NCBI RefSeq assembly: GCF_024171785.1
Contig: NZ_JAMTCK010000013.1
Span: 234,204 to 298,203, forward strand
Source: Goodfellowiella coeruleoviolacea
Lineage (GTDB): Bacteria; Actinomycetota; Actinomycetes; Mycobacteriales; Pseudonocardiaceae
Direction: 5' to 3'
Length of the DNA: 64,000 nt
Shown: piece by piece, positions 52,675 through 63,656 of the stretch
Layout: each line of letters opens with the position of its first letter
Numbering within the stretch: the stretch's first letter is position 1
Translations under genes and position numbers: made by a program
The notes under the pieces: model-generated
Told to the model about the DNA's origin: nothing
The model's input: the letters and a program-made list of their open reading frames with translations, nothing else
Databases searched by the model: none

Positions 52675-55557
52675 TCAGCTGCAGCCGGAGGTGGAGCCGC
52701 AGCCCTCGCAGACGTAGCAGGAACCAGCCGGACGCATCTTGGTGCCGCACGTCATGCACAGCGGCGCGTCGGCGGCCTTGCCGAGGTGCAGTTCCAGCAG
52801 CTCGGTGGAGCTGCCCACCTGGCGGCCGGTCGCGTCGGTCTCCACGGTGGTCACGCTCGTGGGGCCACCGCTGCCGCTGCCGCTGCCGCTGTCCGCGGCC
52901 GGCTGCGGGCTGGCGTCCACCGAGGTGCGCAGGCCCTCCAGGTCCACGTCGGAGGAACCGTTGCCGTAGTCGGCCGCGACCTGGGCGGAGCGCTCGGCCG
53001 CGGTGAAGATGCCCAGCTGCGCCCGGTTCTCGTAGGGCAGGTAGTCCAGGGCCAGCCGGCGGAACAGGTAGTCCAGCACGCTGGTGGCCATCCGGATGTC
53101 CGGGTCGTCGGTCATGCCGGCCGGCTCGAAGCGCAGGTTCTGGAACTTCGAGACGTAGAACTCCAGCGGGATGCCGTACTGCAGACCCACCGAGATGGAC
53201 ATGGAGAACGCGTCCATCACACCGGCCAGGGTCGACCCCTGCTTGCCCAGCTTGACGAAGATCTCGCCGAGGCCGTCGTCCGGGTAGGAACCGGCGTGCA
53301 GGTAGCCCTCGGCCCCGCCCACGGTGAACGACAGGGTCTGGCTCGGCCGCTTCTTGGGCAGCCGCTTGCGCACCGGGCGGTACTCCACCACCGGCTCGGC
53401 CGTGGCCGTCGCCGTGGCCTTGCCGCCCTTGGCCGCGGACAGCGGCTGGCCGACCTTGCAGTTGTCGCGGTAGATCGCCAGCGCCTTCAGGCCCAGCTTC
53501 CAGCCCTGGAAGTAGATCTCCTCGACGTCCTCGACGGTCGCGCTCTCCGGCATGTTGACCGTCTTGGAGATCGCACCGGAGATGAACGGCTGCACCGCGG
53601 CCATCATCCGCACGTGGCCCATGGGCGCGATGGACCGCTCACCCATGGCGCAGTCGAACACCTCGTAGTGCTCGCGCCGCAGGCCGGGGGCGTCCACCAC
53701 GTGGCCGTGCTCGGAGATGTACTCCACGATCGCCTCGACCTGCTCGTCGGCGTAGCCGAGCGCGCGCAGTGCCCTGGGCACGGTCTGGTTGACGATCTGC
53801 ATGGAGCCGCCGCCGACCAGCTTCTTGAACTTCACCAGCGCCAGGTCCGGCTCGATGCCGGTGGTGTCGCAGTCCATCATCAGGCCGATGGTGCCGGTCG
53901 GCGCGAGCACGCTGGCCTGCGCGTTGCGCCAGCCGTTGCGGGCACCGATCTCCAGACCGCGCCGCCACTCCTCGGTGGCCAGCCGCTGGATGGCGGTGTC
54001 GTTGGCGTGGTAGGTGCGGATCAGGTCGTTGGCGGCGGCGTGCTTGCGCATCACCCGCTGGTGCGGCTCGGCGTTGCGGGCGTAGCCCTGGTAGGCGCCG
54101 ACCACGCCGGCCAGCTCGGCCGAGCGCCGGTAGGCGACACCGGTCATCAGCGAGGTGATCGCCGCGGCCAGGGCGCGACCGCCCTCGGAGTCGTAGGCGT
54201 GGCCGGTGGCCATCAGCAGCGCGCCCAGGTTGGCGTAGCCGATGCCCAGCTGGCGGAACTTGCGGGTGGTGTCACCGATGGACTCGGTCGGGAAGTCCGC
54301 GAAGCAGATGGAGATGTCCATCGCGGTGATCACCAGCTCGACCGACTTGGCGAACAGCTCCGCGTCGAAGGTGCCGTCCTCGCGGAGGAACTTCATCAGG
54401 TTCAGCGACGCCAGGTTGCAGCTGGAGTTGTCCAGGTGCAGGTACTCGCTGCACGGGTTGGACGCGGTGATCCGGCCCGACTCCGGGCAGGTGTGCCAGT
54501 CGTTGATGGTGTCGTCGTACTGCAGACCGGGGTCGGCGCACTCCCAGGCGGCCTTGGCGATCTTGCGGAACAGCTTCTTGGCCTCGACGGTCTCGATCAC
54601 CTCGCCGGTGGTGCGGGCGCGCAGCCCGAACTCGCCGTCCGACTCGACCGCGTGCATGAACTCGTCGGAGACCCGCACCGAGTTGTTGGCGTTCTGGTAC
54701 TGGACCGAGGTGATGTCCTTGCCACCGAGGTCCATGTCGAAGCCGGCGTCCCGCAGGACCCGGATCTTCTCCTCCTCGCGGGCCTTGGTCTCGATGAACT
54801 CCTCGACGTCCGGGTGGTCCACGTCGAGCACGACCATCTTGGCCGCCCGACGGGTGGCGCCACCGGACTTGATGGTGCCGGCGGAGGCGTCCGCGCCGCG
54901 CATGAACGACACCGGCCCGGAGGCGGTGCCGCCCGAGGAGAGCAGCTCCTTGGACGAGCGGATGCGGGAGAGGTTGAGCCCGGCGCCGGAACCGCCCTTG
55001 AAGATCAGCCCCTCCTCGCGGTACCAGTTCAGGATCGACTCCATGGTGTCGTCGACCGAGAGGATGAAGCAGGCGCTCACCTGCTGGGGCGAGGTGGTGC
55101 CCACGTTGAACCAGACCGGGGAGTTGAAGCTGAACACCTGGTGCAGCAGCATCCAGGTCAGTTCGTGCTCGAAGATCTCCGCGTCGGCGTCGGTCGCGAA
55201 GTAGCCGTTGTCGACGCCCGCGGTGACGTAGGACTTCACCACCCGGTCGATGAGCTGCTTGAGGCTGCGCTCCCGCTTGTCGCTGCCCACGGCGCCACGG
55301 AAGTACTTGCTGGTGACGATGTTGACCGCGTTCACCGACCAGAAGTCGGGGAACTCGACGCCACGCTGCTCGAAGTTGACCGTGCCATCGCGCCAGTTGG
55401 TCATCACGACGTCACGCTGTTCCCAGGTGACCTCGTCGTAGGGGTGCCTGCCCTCGGTGGTGTGGACCCGCCGAAGCCGCAATCCGGTGTCCTGACCGCC
55501 TCGCGTCGCTGTTGCGCCGTCCGCGTTGGCGGTCGTGGTCCCGACGGTCTCCGTCAT
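52675..55557 (-). CDS. nrdJ: Class II (adenosylcobalamin-dependent) ribonucleotide reductase
   Basis: 960 residues. Converts ribonucleotides to deoxyribonucleotides with B12. Conserved sequences include FNSPVWFNVGTTSPQQVSACF, GSGAGLNLSRIRSSKE, NPCSEYLHLDNSSCNLASLN (radical-site Cys region), APTGTIGLMMDCDTTGIEPDL and a C-terminal Cys-rich zinc-ribbon-like tail (CMTCGTKMRPAGSCYVCEGCGSTSGC) that recharges the active site. The ATG at 55557 is chosen because AGAAGGA precedes it. nrdR lies upstream on the same strand, separated by 357 bases. Confidence 0.96.
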   Translation of the reverse strand: MTETVGTTTANADGATATRGGQDTGLRLRRVHTTEGRHPYDEVTWEQRDVVMTNWRDGTVNFEQRGVEFPDFWSVNAVNIVTSKYFRGAVGSDKRERSLKQLIDRVVKSYVTAGVDNGYFATDADAEIFEHELTWMLLHQVFSFNSPVWFNVGTTSPQQVSACFILSVDDTMESILNWYREEGLIFKGGSGAGLNLSRIRSSKELLSSGGTASGPVSFMRGADASAGTIKSGGATRRAAKMVVLDVDHPDVEEFIETKAREEEKIRVLRDAGFDMDLGGKDITSVQYQNANNSVRVSDEFMHAVESDGEFGLRARTTGEVIETVEAKKLFRKIAKAAWECADPGLQYDDTINDWHTCPESGRITASNPCSEYLHLDNSSCNLASLNLMKFLREDGTFDAELFAKSVELVITAMDISICFADFPTESIGDTTRKFRQLGIGYANLGALLMATGHAYDSEGGRALAAAITSLMTGVAYRRSAELAGVVGAYQGYARNAEPHQRVMRKHAAANDLIRTYHANDTAIQRLATEEWRRGLEIGARNGWRNAQASVLAPTGTIGLMMDCDTTGIEPDLALVKFKKLVGGGSMQIVNQTVPRALRALGYADEQVEAIVEYISEHGHVVDAPGLRREHYEVFDCAMGERSIAPMGHVRMMAAVQPFISGAISKTVNMPESATVEDVEEIYFQGWKLGLKALAIYRDNCKVGQPLSAAKGGKATATATAEPVVEYRPVRKRLPKKRPSQTLSFTVGGAEGYLHAGSYPDDGLGEIFVKLGKQGSTLAGVMDAFSMSISVGLQYGIPLEFYVSKFQNLRFEPAGMTDDPDIRMATSVLDYLFRRLALDYLPYENRAQLGIFTAAERSAQVAADYGNGSSDVDLEGLRTSVDASPQPAADSGSGSGSGGPTSVTTVETDATGRQVGSSTELLELHLGKAADAPLCMTCGTKMRPAGSCYVCEGCGSTSGCS

Positions 55558-55914
55558 GACCGGTCCTTCTCCCTTGTCACTCGCTCGTGCCGGCTCGGCC
55601 CCGTCCGGTCGCCCCGTCCGATTCGGTCCGACTGTCTTGTGTTGGTTCTGCTGTTTCCGCCTGGTCGGGGCGTGCCCGACCGCATGTCGTTTTGCTCGCC
55701 GACTCAACTTTTCCCCGCCGACCCATCAATCCGAATTCGTCACGCTGTCCGCACGGCCGAATCCCTGCCGGGTCGACTCGTCCCTTGTTCCCCCGCCGCC
55801 ACCGGCCGAACCGTGGTTCGCCCGGCTTTCGGCGCGGTTTTCCGATCACACCGCGCTGGTGCGACCGCTGTCCGCCCGAGGTCCTCGGCGCGGGCGCCCC
55901 GCGCCCGGTGCCGG
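55558..55914. other. nrdR-nrdJ intergenic region
   Basis: 357 bases with no gene. Part of it (55680-55750) is less GC-rich than the surroundings. I looked for cobalamin-riboswitch core sequence on the minus strand and saw none. It may hold a second promoter or a long leader. Confidence 0.5.
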
Positions 55915-56397
55915 TCAGCCCGCGGCCGGCGGCTCCGCGGGTGTTTTGGGTGCCTGTGCGGAACGCAGTTCCGCGATTTCCCTTTCGAAGTCCTCGACCG
56001 AGGAAAACGATCGGTAGACGCTGGCGAAGCGCAGGTACGCGACTTCGTCGAGTTCGCGAAGCGGGCCGAGGATCGCCAGGCCCACCTCGTGGCTGGGAAT
56101 CTCCGCGCAGCCGGTTGACCGGATGCTCTCCTCGACGCGGTGCGCGAGCAGCTGCAACGCGTCCTCGGTGACCGACCGGCCCTGGCAGGCCCGCCGCACG
56201 CCGCTGACCACCTTGTCCCGGCTGAACGGCTCGGTCACCCCGGAGCGCTTGACCACCGCGAGCACCGCCTCCTCCACGGTGGTGAACCGGCGGCTGCACT
56301 TCGAGCAGGATCGGCGGCGCCGGATGACCTGGCCCTCGTCGACCTCGCGGGAGTCCACGACCCGGGAGTCCGGGTGTCGACAGAACGGGCAGCGCAC
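55915..56397 (-). CDS. nrdR: Transcriptional repressor NrdR
   Basis: 160 residues. Zinc ribbon with Cys pairs in [17 protein letters not shown] and [12 protein letters not shown], then an ATP-cone domain ([24 protein letters not shown] through [14 protein letters not shown]). Senses ATP/dATP and represses ribonucleotide reductase genes; the target nrdJ follows on the same strand. Order lexA / LysM protein / nrdR is as in mycobacteria. Confidence 0.97.
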   Translation of the reverse strand: MRCPFCRHPDSRVVDSREVDEGQVIRRRRSCSKCSRRFTTVEEAVLAVVKRSGVTEPFSRDKVVSGVRRACQGRSVTEDALQLLAHRVEESIRSTGCAEIPSHEVGLAILGPLRELDEVAYLRFASVYRSFSSVEDFEREIAELRSAQAPKTPAEPPAAG

Positions 56398-56464
56398 CCG
56401 TGCTCACCTCTTCCCAGCGCGGCACCGCTGGCGTCAGCCCCCCTGGTCGACCTGGAGATCAGCA

Positions 56465-56550
56465 TGTGGACGCTTGGGGAGAACAACCCAAGTTATCCAC
56501 AGCTATCCACAACCTGTGGACTAACTACAGCGATGTAACTACTAGATGTT
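56465..56550. promoter_or_regulatory. nrdR promoter region with DnaA-box-like cluster and possible NrdR boxes
   Basis: TTATCCACA (56493-56501), CTATCCACA (56503-56511) and inverted TGTGGACTA (56515-56523), plus weaker TGTGGACGC at 56465. Two adjacent related sequences AACTACAGCGATGT (56523-56536) and AACTACTAGATGTT (56537-56550), on the plus strand, could be NrdR boxes, although consensus match is partial. The rest of 56398-56732 has no gene. Confidence 0.55.
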
Positions 56551-56732
56551 GGGGTAGACCGTATGTCGCACGGCCTCCCGGCGCAAGCTGAACGGCCCAC
56601 CCGAGGTGTGGTTCACCCGACCTCAACGACCGCGTGGCCGGCACCGCCCGGCGCCCATTCCACCGCACCCGGCCGCGACCCCGCGCGGCACCCCGGCGAC
56701 ACGCCGCCGGACCGGGCGCGGGCATCACGGAC

Positions 56733-57230
56733 TCAGCGCCCGTCGGGCACGTCGAGTAACCGCCCGGCCGCCTGATCAGCGGACGAGAGGTGGTTGAGTT
56801 CACGGATGCGCTCCACGACCACCGCCGGCCGGGCGTGCGGCACCATCCGCCGCGCCAGGTCGGTCAGGTCCTCGCCGGACTGGAGCCGGACCTGGGCGGT
56901 GCGGGCCGGCACCCCGGCCGCGGCCAGGGCCATGTGGTGGTAGAGCAGTCCGAGCGCCACCACCGCGGCCGCGACGAGCAGCGCGGCCACCAGGAACCAC
57001 CACAGCGGGTGGTCCTCGTCCCGGGTCCGCGCGCGCCCGGGACAGCTCACCCGCCGGTCAACCCGTGGCGGGCGCACCGGGTGCCGCCGGCCAGCCGGCC
57101 GCACCGGCCCGACCGGCCGCGCGCCGCCATCCCGCGCGGAGTCGAGATCCGCGACACTGATCCGTTCCCGCTTTCGCGTTGTTCGATCCAGCACGCGGAG
57201 CCCGGAACGAGTGATCGAAACGATCGTCAT
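56733..57230 (-). CDS. LysM-type membrane protein, Rv2719c/ChiZ-DivS-like SOS division inhibitor
   Basis: 165 residues. A basic cytoplasmic N-terminus (about 75 residues) leads to one membrane segment (LWWFLVAALLVAAAVVALGLLYHH) and an outside region that aligns with a LysM-like motif (VRLQSGEDLTDLARRMVPHARPAVVVERIRELNHL). Divergent from lexA, with a perfect LexA box between, and followed by nrdR, exactly the mycobacterial arrangement where this protein delays division after DNA damage. The function is inferred from position and topology. Confidence 0.88.
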   Translation of the reverse strand: MTIVSITRSGLRVLDRTTRKRERISVADLDSARDGGARPVGPVRPAGRRHPVRPPRVDRRVSCPGRARTRDEDHPLWWFLVAALLVAAAVVALGLLYHHMALAAAGVPARTAQVRLQSGEDLTDLARRMVPHARPAVVVERIRELNHLSSADQAAGRLLDVPDGR

Positions 57231-57270
57231 GACGCCTCCTCCACCCGGTCACCACACGATCACGCTCTGT

Positions 57271-57302
57271 TCGAACAGGTGTTCGATCGAACACACGTGC
57301 GA
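57271..57302. promoter_or_regulatory. Two abutting LexA (SOS) boxes
   Basis: TCGAACAGGTGTTCGA (57271-57286) is a perfect actinobacterial SOS box; directly after it TCGAACACACGTGCGA (57287-57302) differs by one base from the dyad. They lie in the lexA/LysM divergent promoter. Confidence 0.9.
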
Positions 57303-57350
57303 TTTTGTACCACTATCGGGGGAGAAAATCGAGTATTTCCGCACTATCCT

Positions 57351-57366
57351 TCGAACAGGTGTTTGA
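57351..57366 (+). promoter_or_regulatory. LexA (SOS) box proximal to lexA
   Basis: TCGAACAGGTGTTTGA, one mismatch from the perfect dyad, about 80 bases before the lexA start. Confidence 0.88.
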
Positions 57367-57448
57367 TCTCGCGGCAAAGTGCGGCTACCGTCGATATCAA
57401 AGATCGACCGCGGCCGATCCCAAAAAGGATCGGTGAGGAGGAAGCACA

Positions 57449-58183
57449 GTGGTACGCAGTGGCACCGAGGCACCAAAGCCCTCGGACGGTATCGGCACAG
57501 GAGCCGAGGTGCGGCCCTTCCCCCAACCGGCCGACAACCTGGACACAACCCCGCTCACGCCGCGGCAGCAGCGGGTGCTCGAGGTGATCCGCGAGTGGGT
57601 GGCCCGGCACGGCTACCCGCCGAGCGTGCGCGAGATCGGTGAGGCGGTCGGGCTCAACTCCACCTCGTCCGTGGCCCACCAGCTGCGCGCCCTGGAGCGC
57701 AAGGGCTACCTGCGCCGCGACGGCAACCGGCCGCGCGCGGTCGGGGTGCTGTCCACGGCGGGCGAGCGGGCCGCCGGCGAGACACCCGCGCCCACACCCG
57801 GCCAGGCACAGCCGGCCTACGTCCCGCTGGTGGGCCGGATCGCCGCGGGTGGGCCCATCCTGGCCGAGCAGGCCATCGAGGACGTGTTCCCGCTGCCCAG
57901 GGAGATCGTGGGCGAGGGCTCGCTGTTCCTGCTCCGGGTGGTCGGCGACTCGATGATCGAGGCCGCCATCACCGACGGCGACTGGGTCGTGGTCCGCCAG
58001 CAGCCCGAGGCCGAGAACGGCGACGTGGTCGCGGCCATGATCGACGGCGAGGCCACGGTCAAGACACTCAAGCGGCGGGACGGCCACGTGTGGCTGATGC
58101 CGCAGAACGCGGCCTACGAGCCGATCCTTGGCGACGAGGCCAGCATCCTGGGCCGAGTCGTGGCGGTGCTGCGCCGGCTCTGA
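57449..58183 (+). CDS. lexA: LexA repressor
   Basis: 244 residues. GTG start with GAGGAGG seven bases upstream. The N-terminal winged helix ([35 protein letters not shown] in outline) is followed by a linker and the S24 peptidase domain: cleavage site Ala-Gly in [12 protein letters not shown], catalytic Ser in [11 protein letters not shown] and Lys in [13 protein letters not shown]. Self-cleaves on RecA filament. Three LexA boxes upstream indicate autoregulation and control of the divergent division gene. Confidence 0.97.
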   Translation: MVRSGTEAPKPSDGIGTGAEVRPFPQPADNLDTTPLTPRQQRVLEVIREWVARHGYPPSVREIGEAVGLNSTSSVAHQLRALERKGYLRRDGNRPRAVGVLSTAGERAAGETPAPTPGQAQPAYVPLVGRIAAGGPILAEQAIEDVFPLPREIVGEGSLFLLRVVGDSMIEAAITDGDWVVVRQQPEAENGDVVAAMIDGEATVKTLKRRDGHVWLMPQNAAYEPILGDEASILGRVVAVLRRL

Positions 58184-58451
58184 CACCCGGTACCGCGCGG
58201 AACGGGTGCGGGTGGCCCGAACGGTGCGGTGGCGGTGGCGGGCGGCCGGAACGGGTGCGGGTGGCGGTGTGCTGGCACCACTCGGCGTGCACCGGGCAGC
58301 CTGCCCTGATTTCGGCCCGCCCCGGCCCGGCGAGCGCGTGTGCTGGCTCGGCGTGCCCTGGCCCGGCGTGTCCTGCTGGATCGGCGTGCCCTGCTGACTC
58401 AGCCCGCCCTGGCTCGGCGTGTCCTGGCTCGGCGTGTGGTCCTGGTGGTGT
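58184..58451. repeat. Repeat-bearing gap between lexA and the propeller gene
   Basis: Direct repeat GGAACGGGTGCGGGTGGC at 58199 and 58248, then at 58330-58440 several degenerate copies of CTCGGCGTGTCCTGG. No gene seen. Confidence 0.75.
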
Positions 58452-59630
58452 TCAGCCGCGGCGACGGCGACGGCCGAGCGCCACCAGCAGACCCACGACC
58501 ACCACCGCGGCCACCGCGATGGTGGGCAGGGTGCGGGATGCCTCGTCCGGCTCGTTGGCCTGGGCCGTGGTGCCGGTGTCGGCGCCGGGCTGACCAGCCT
58601 GGTCCGCCGACGATCCGGGACGCGTGCCCGCCGTGGCGGAGCGCTCGGGTTCAGCCTGGCCCGCCCCGGTCTGCTCAGCACCGGACTGGTCAGCGCCGGA
58701 CTGGTCAGCACCGGCCGCCAGCGCGGTCGCTCCGGGCACCGCTCGGACGGGCTGGCCGACGCCCTCGGAGCCGGACAGCAGCGTGCCGTCCGGGTCGAAC
58801 GCGATCGCCTCCCCCTGCGGCTCGTTGGCCAGCGGAATCCGCACGGGAGTGCGGCCCAACGCGGCCACCACGTCCCCGTCCGGCGCGCTGAACAGGTAGG
58901 CGTCGGTGTAGGTGCGCAGCGCCACCACCGTGCCGTCCGCGCTCACCGCGCCCCCGGTGACCAGCACCGAGCCGACCACGCCCGCGACCGGCCCGCCCGG
59001 CGTGTCCGTGCTGCGGATGGACACCGAGGCGACCCGTTCCAGCGGGGTCGGGCCCGGGCTGGTGAGCGGGCTCGCCGGCCGGTACACCTCGGCCGCGCCG
59101 AGCACGTTCTTGGTCACCAGGTACGGGGTGCCCGACCGGTCCACCAGCAGCGCCTCGCTGTCGTGCGGCCCGTCCGGGTACACCAGCCGGTACAGGGTGC
59201 TCGTCCCGCGCGGGGTGAGCGCGTGCAGCGCCACCGTGTCCCGCTTCTTCTCGTTGTCGCCGGTGTCGGCCAGCCACAGCGTGCCGTCCGCCGTCCTGGC
59301 CAGGTCCTCGACGTCGTAGGGATCGGTGGGGTTGTTGATCACCCGCTGCACCGCGCAGTTCCGGTCGAGCACGAACACCCGCACGCTGCTGCCGCCGTCG
59401 TTGACCGCGTACCGGTGCTGACCGTCACTGGCCAGCCCGGACAGCTCGTCCAACCGCTTGTCGGTGACCCGGCACTGTTCGGTCGGCTCGGGCGGCTGTG
59501 CCGCCCACGCCGTGGCGCTCGCCCCAGACAGCACCGGCGCCGCCACCACGATCACGGCCAGCACGGTCGCCAGGGCTGACGACGGCCACCGCCGCGGCAG
59601 GCGGCGGCTCCGGCCGCGGTGCCCGTTCAG
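58452..59630 (-). CDS. Secreted, membrane-anchored beta-propeller-like protein
   Basis: About 392 residues. Arg-rich n-region and signal sequence ([27 protein letters not shown]), a body of repeated propeller-like strands ([84 protein letters not shown]), a low-complexity [15 protein letters not shown] stretch and a C-terminal membrane helix with RRRRR tail. No ATG or GTG precedes the signal sequence suitably; a CTG at 59630 overlapping the tatA stop would include the basic n-region. Start is uncertain. Function unknown. Confidence 0.8.
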   Translation of the reverse strand: MNGHRGRSRRLPRRWPSSALATVLAVIVVAAPVLSGASATAWAAQPPEPTEQCRVTDKRLDELSGLASDGQHRYAVNDGGSSVRVFVLDRNCAVQRVINNPTDPYDVEDLARTADGTLWLADTGDNEKKRDTVALHALTPRGTSTLYRLVYPDGPHDSEALLVDRSGTPYLVTKNVLGAAEVYRPASPLTSPGPTPLERVASVSIRSTDTPGGPVAGVVGSVLVTGGAVSADGTVVALRTYTDAYLFSAPDGDVVAALGRTPVRIPLANEPQGEAIAFDPDGTLLSGSEGVGQPVRAVPGATALAAGADQSGADQSGAEQTGAGQAEPERSATAGTRPGSSADQAGQPGADTGTTAQANEPDEASRTLPTIAVAAVVVVGLLVALGRRRRRG

Positions 59631-59848
59631 TGCCCGGTCGCCGAGGTCGACGCGACCGGTTCCCGGTCCGTCCCGGCCGATGCGGTGCCCGCGGTCCGGT
59701 CCGCGTCGGACTCGGTGCGCAGTTCCGCCCGGAGCACCCGGATCGACTGGCCCAGCCCCCTGGCGGCGTCCGGCAGTTTCTTCGCGCCGAACAACAGCAC
59801 GAACACCACGGCGACCACCAGCCAGTGCCAGACGCTGAACTCGCCCAC
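59627..59848 (-). CDS. tatA: Sec-independent protein translocase subunit TatA
   Basis: 73 residues. Short membrane helix and amphipathic helix in [40 protein letters not shown], with the FG-KLP motif of TatA. The GTG at 59848 is preferred because AGGAGG stands seven bases upstream; the GTG at 59854 is too close to it. Pairs with the propeller gene downstream, possibly a Tat-related operon. No tatB/tatC nearby. Confidence 0.93.
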   Translation of the reverse strand: MGEFSVWHWLVVAVVFVLLFGAKKLPDAARGLGQSIRVLRAELRTESDADRTAGTASAGTDREPVASTSATGH

Positions 59849-59938
59849 CAGCACACCTCCTGACGCGGATCACAGGTCGTGGTCGGCCCCGGCCTGACCG
59901 GCCGGAACCGACCTCGCCACGGTAACCCGCCCCGGACA

Positions 59939-59969
59939 GCGCCGGCGGCCCGGGTGCTGGGGCCGGCGC
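59939..59969 (-). terminator. Probable hflX terminator
   Basis: GCGCCGGC / GCCGGCGC perfect 8-base stem with a 15-base loop immediately after the hflX stop. Confidence 0.5.
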
Positions 59970-59973
59970 CGGG

Positions 59974-61584
<1,611 letters not shown>

Positions 61585-61629
61585 AGTCCCACTCTTGGAC
61601 AACGCTGCCCAGTCAGTTATTCCCGGCAG

Positions 61630-62154
61630 CTACCGCCCCGGGTACAGCGCCAGGTACACGGCGACCCGCTCGCCGTCGGGGTCGACCGGGCGCGCGGCGA
61701 ACTCGTCGAGCAGCGTGTGCAGCCGCCGTTCCAGTTCGGCGCGGTGGTGTTCGTCGAGTTCGAGGATCAACCGGGTCTGGGTGAGCGCGGCGGGCCCGAC
61801 CTCGGCCACCTCGCCGAGGAAGGCCCCCAGCACGGCCTCGTCAACACCGGTTTCGGTGCCGCCGCCGTCCAGGTGCCAGGACAGCCCGGTCGAGCGGTAG
61901 GGGATTTCCCTGGCCCCCCGGGTGCCCCGCCGCTCGGGCAGCGCCTCCAGAAACCCGGTCGCGACGAGTTTGCGCACGTGGTGCAGGGTGGTCGCGGGAT
62001 CCTTGCCGAGTCGGCCGGCGATCTCCTTGTTGGTCAGGGCCCGGTGGGTGGTCAGCCGGATGATGCGCAGCCGGACGTCGGAGGCGAGCGCGGCGGCCTC
62101 GGCCCTGCTGGCCTGCCTGCGAGCCGTGCGCCGCGCTGCGGGCTGTGCTGCCAT
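61630..62154 (-). CDS. ArsR-type winged-helix regulator
   Basis: 174 residues. HTH in ALASDVRLRIIRLTTHRALTNKEIAGRLGKDPATTLHHVRKLVATGFLE, then a C-terminal domain with LGAFLGEVAEVGPAALTQTRLILELDEHHRAELERRLHTLLDEF. Divergent from an MFS gene with a 77-base gap carrying GATTG-n8-CAATC; likely its repressor. Confidence 0.92.
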   Translation of the reverse strand: MAAQPAARRTARRQASRAEAAALASDVRLRIIRLTTHRALTNKEIAGRLGKDPATTLHHVRKLVATGFLEALPERRGTRGAREIPYRSTGLSWHLDGGGTETGVDEAVLGAFLGEVAEVGPAALTQTRLILELDEHHRAELERRLHTLLDEFAARPVDPDGERVAVYLALYPGR

Positions 62155-62194
62155 CGACCCAGCTTAGGCGACCGGTGCACAGCGAGCAGTCAGT

Positions 62195-62212
62195 GATTGA
62201 CAGCTTCCAATC
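62195..62212. promoter_or_regulatory. Candidate operator between arsR-type and MFS genes
   Basis: GATTG-acagcttc-CAATC, inverted repeat in the divergent promoter region, about 20 bases before the MFS start. Confidence 0.6.
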
Positions 62213-62231
62213 GCCCGGGGAGGCTCACCGC

Positions 62232-63497
62232 ATGTCAGGACGGTCCCTGTTCCACCACCGCGACTTCCGCCAGCTCTGGTTCGGTGACGCCATCAGCCAG
62301 TTCGGCTCGGAGGTGGGGCGGCTGGCCATGCCGATGATCGCGGTGGTGGCCCTGGCCGCGACCCCGTTCCAGGTGGGCCTGGTGACGACCGCGGAGACCA
62401 TCGGCTTCCTGCTGGTGGGCCTGCCGGCCGGGGTCTGGGTGGACCGGGTGCGCCGCCGGCCGCTGATGCTGCGCGCGGACCTGGGCCGGGCGGTCCTGCT
62501 GCTCAGTGTGCCGCTGGCGTGGTGGGCGGGACTGCTCACCCTGGTCCACCTGCTGGTGGTCGGGCTGCTGGTCAGCGTGCTCACGGTGTTCTTCGACATC
62601 GCGTACCAGTCCTACGTGCCCTCGCTCGTGGGTCGCGAGCAGATCGTGGCGGGCAACGCCAAGCTGGAGGCCACCCGGTCCACCGCCGTGGTGACCGGGC
62701 CGGCCATCGGGGGCGGGCTCGTCCAGGTGATCGGCGCCGCGTCGACCGTGCTGGCCACCGCCCTGGGCTACCTCGCCTCAGCGCTGTTCCTGCGCCGCAT
62801 CCGCACCGAGGAGGCGGCGCCGCCCGGGCGGGAGGAGCACGGCCCGTTGCGCCGGGAGATCACCACCGGGCTGCGCTTCGTCGTGGGCCACCCGCTGCTG
62901 CGCCCGCTGGCCGCCTACACCGCCACCACCAACCTGTTCTCCGGCATCGGTGAGGCGGTGGTGGTGCTGTTCCTGGTCCGGGAGCTGGGGCTGACCCCGG
63001 GGGTGGCCGGTGCCGTGCTCACCGCGAGCGGGATCGGCGGCGTGCTCGGGGCGCTGACCTCGTCGTGGTGGGCGGGCCGGCTGGGGCAGGCCCGGGTCAT
63101 GTGGCTGATCATGCTGGTCACCCAGCCGCTGACGCTGCTGCTGCCGCTCACCCAGCCGGGGTGGCGGCTGGGCCTGTTCCTGGTCGGCTACCTGGCGGTC
63201 GGGTACGGGATCGTGGTCTACAACGTGGCGGCGCTGAGCTTTCGCCAGTCCATCTGCCCGGACCACCTGCTGGGCCGGATGAACTCGGCCATGCGGTTCC
63301 TGGTCTGGGGCACGCTCCCGCTCGGCGGGCTGCTGGGTGGCGCGCTGGCCGAGTGGCTCGGGGTGCGCGGCGCGCTGTGGGTGGCCGGCGTCGGCCAGGC
63401 CGCGGCACTGCTGTGGCTGCTGTTCTCGCCGCTGCGGCGCATGCGCGATCTGCCCGAGGGGGACGGCCAACCCGCACCGGCGACCGCGGCGAGTTAG
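62232..63497 (+). CDS. MFS transporter (enterobactin exporter EntS-like)
   Basis: 421 residues from the ATG at 62232, with GGGGAGG upstream. Twelve helices. N-terminal FHHRDFRQLWFGDAISQFGSEV is typical of the MFS_3/EntS-like exporter family; VDRVRRRPLMLRADLGRAVLLL is the loop 2-3 motif. Divergent from the ArsR-type gene. Probably exports a drug or natural product; substrate unknown. Confidence 0.93.
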   Translation: MSGRSLFHHRDFRQLWFGDAISQFGSEVGRLAMPMIAVVALAATPFQVGLVTTAETIGFLLVGLPAGVWVDRVRRRPLMLRADLGRAVLLLSVPLAWWAGLLTLVHLLVVGLLVSVLTVFFDIAYQSYVPSLVGREQIVAGNAKLEATRSTAVVTGPAIGGGLVQVIGAASTVLATALGYLASALFLRRIRTEEAAPPGREEHGPLRREITTGLRFVVGHPLLRPLAAYTATTNLFSGIGEAVVVLFLVRELGLTPGVAGAVLTASGIGGVLGALTSSWWAGRLGQARVMWLIMLVTQPLTLLLPLTQPGWRLGLFLVGYLAVGYGIVVYNVAALSFRQSICPDHLLGRMNSAMRFLVWGTLPLGGLLGGALAEWLGVRGALWVAGVGQAAALLWLLFSPLRRMRDLPEGDGQPAPATAAS

Positions 63498-63656
63498 CCA
63501 ACGGATCAGCCCGGGACTCCGTTCGCGTCAACCTGTGCACAACTGGCCGACGCGAAAGGAGCCTCCAGCTCGACTTGTCCACAGCTCCCCCCGCCACCCT
63601 GTCCCAGTAGGGGTAGCCCGACTAGGCTGGCCAGGGGCGCGCCCCCCCCCCGGTGG

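Noticed and set aside
55558..55914. Cobalamin riboswitch before nrdJ
   Set aside because: A B12-box-like core and its paired arms could not be found on the minus strand; class II enzymes also need B12 and are usually not repressed by it.
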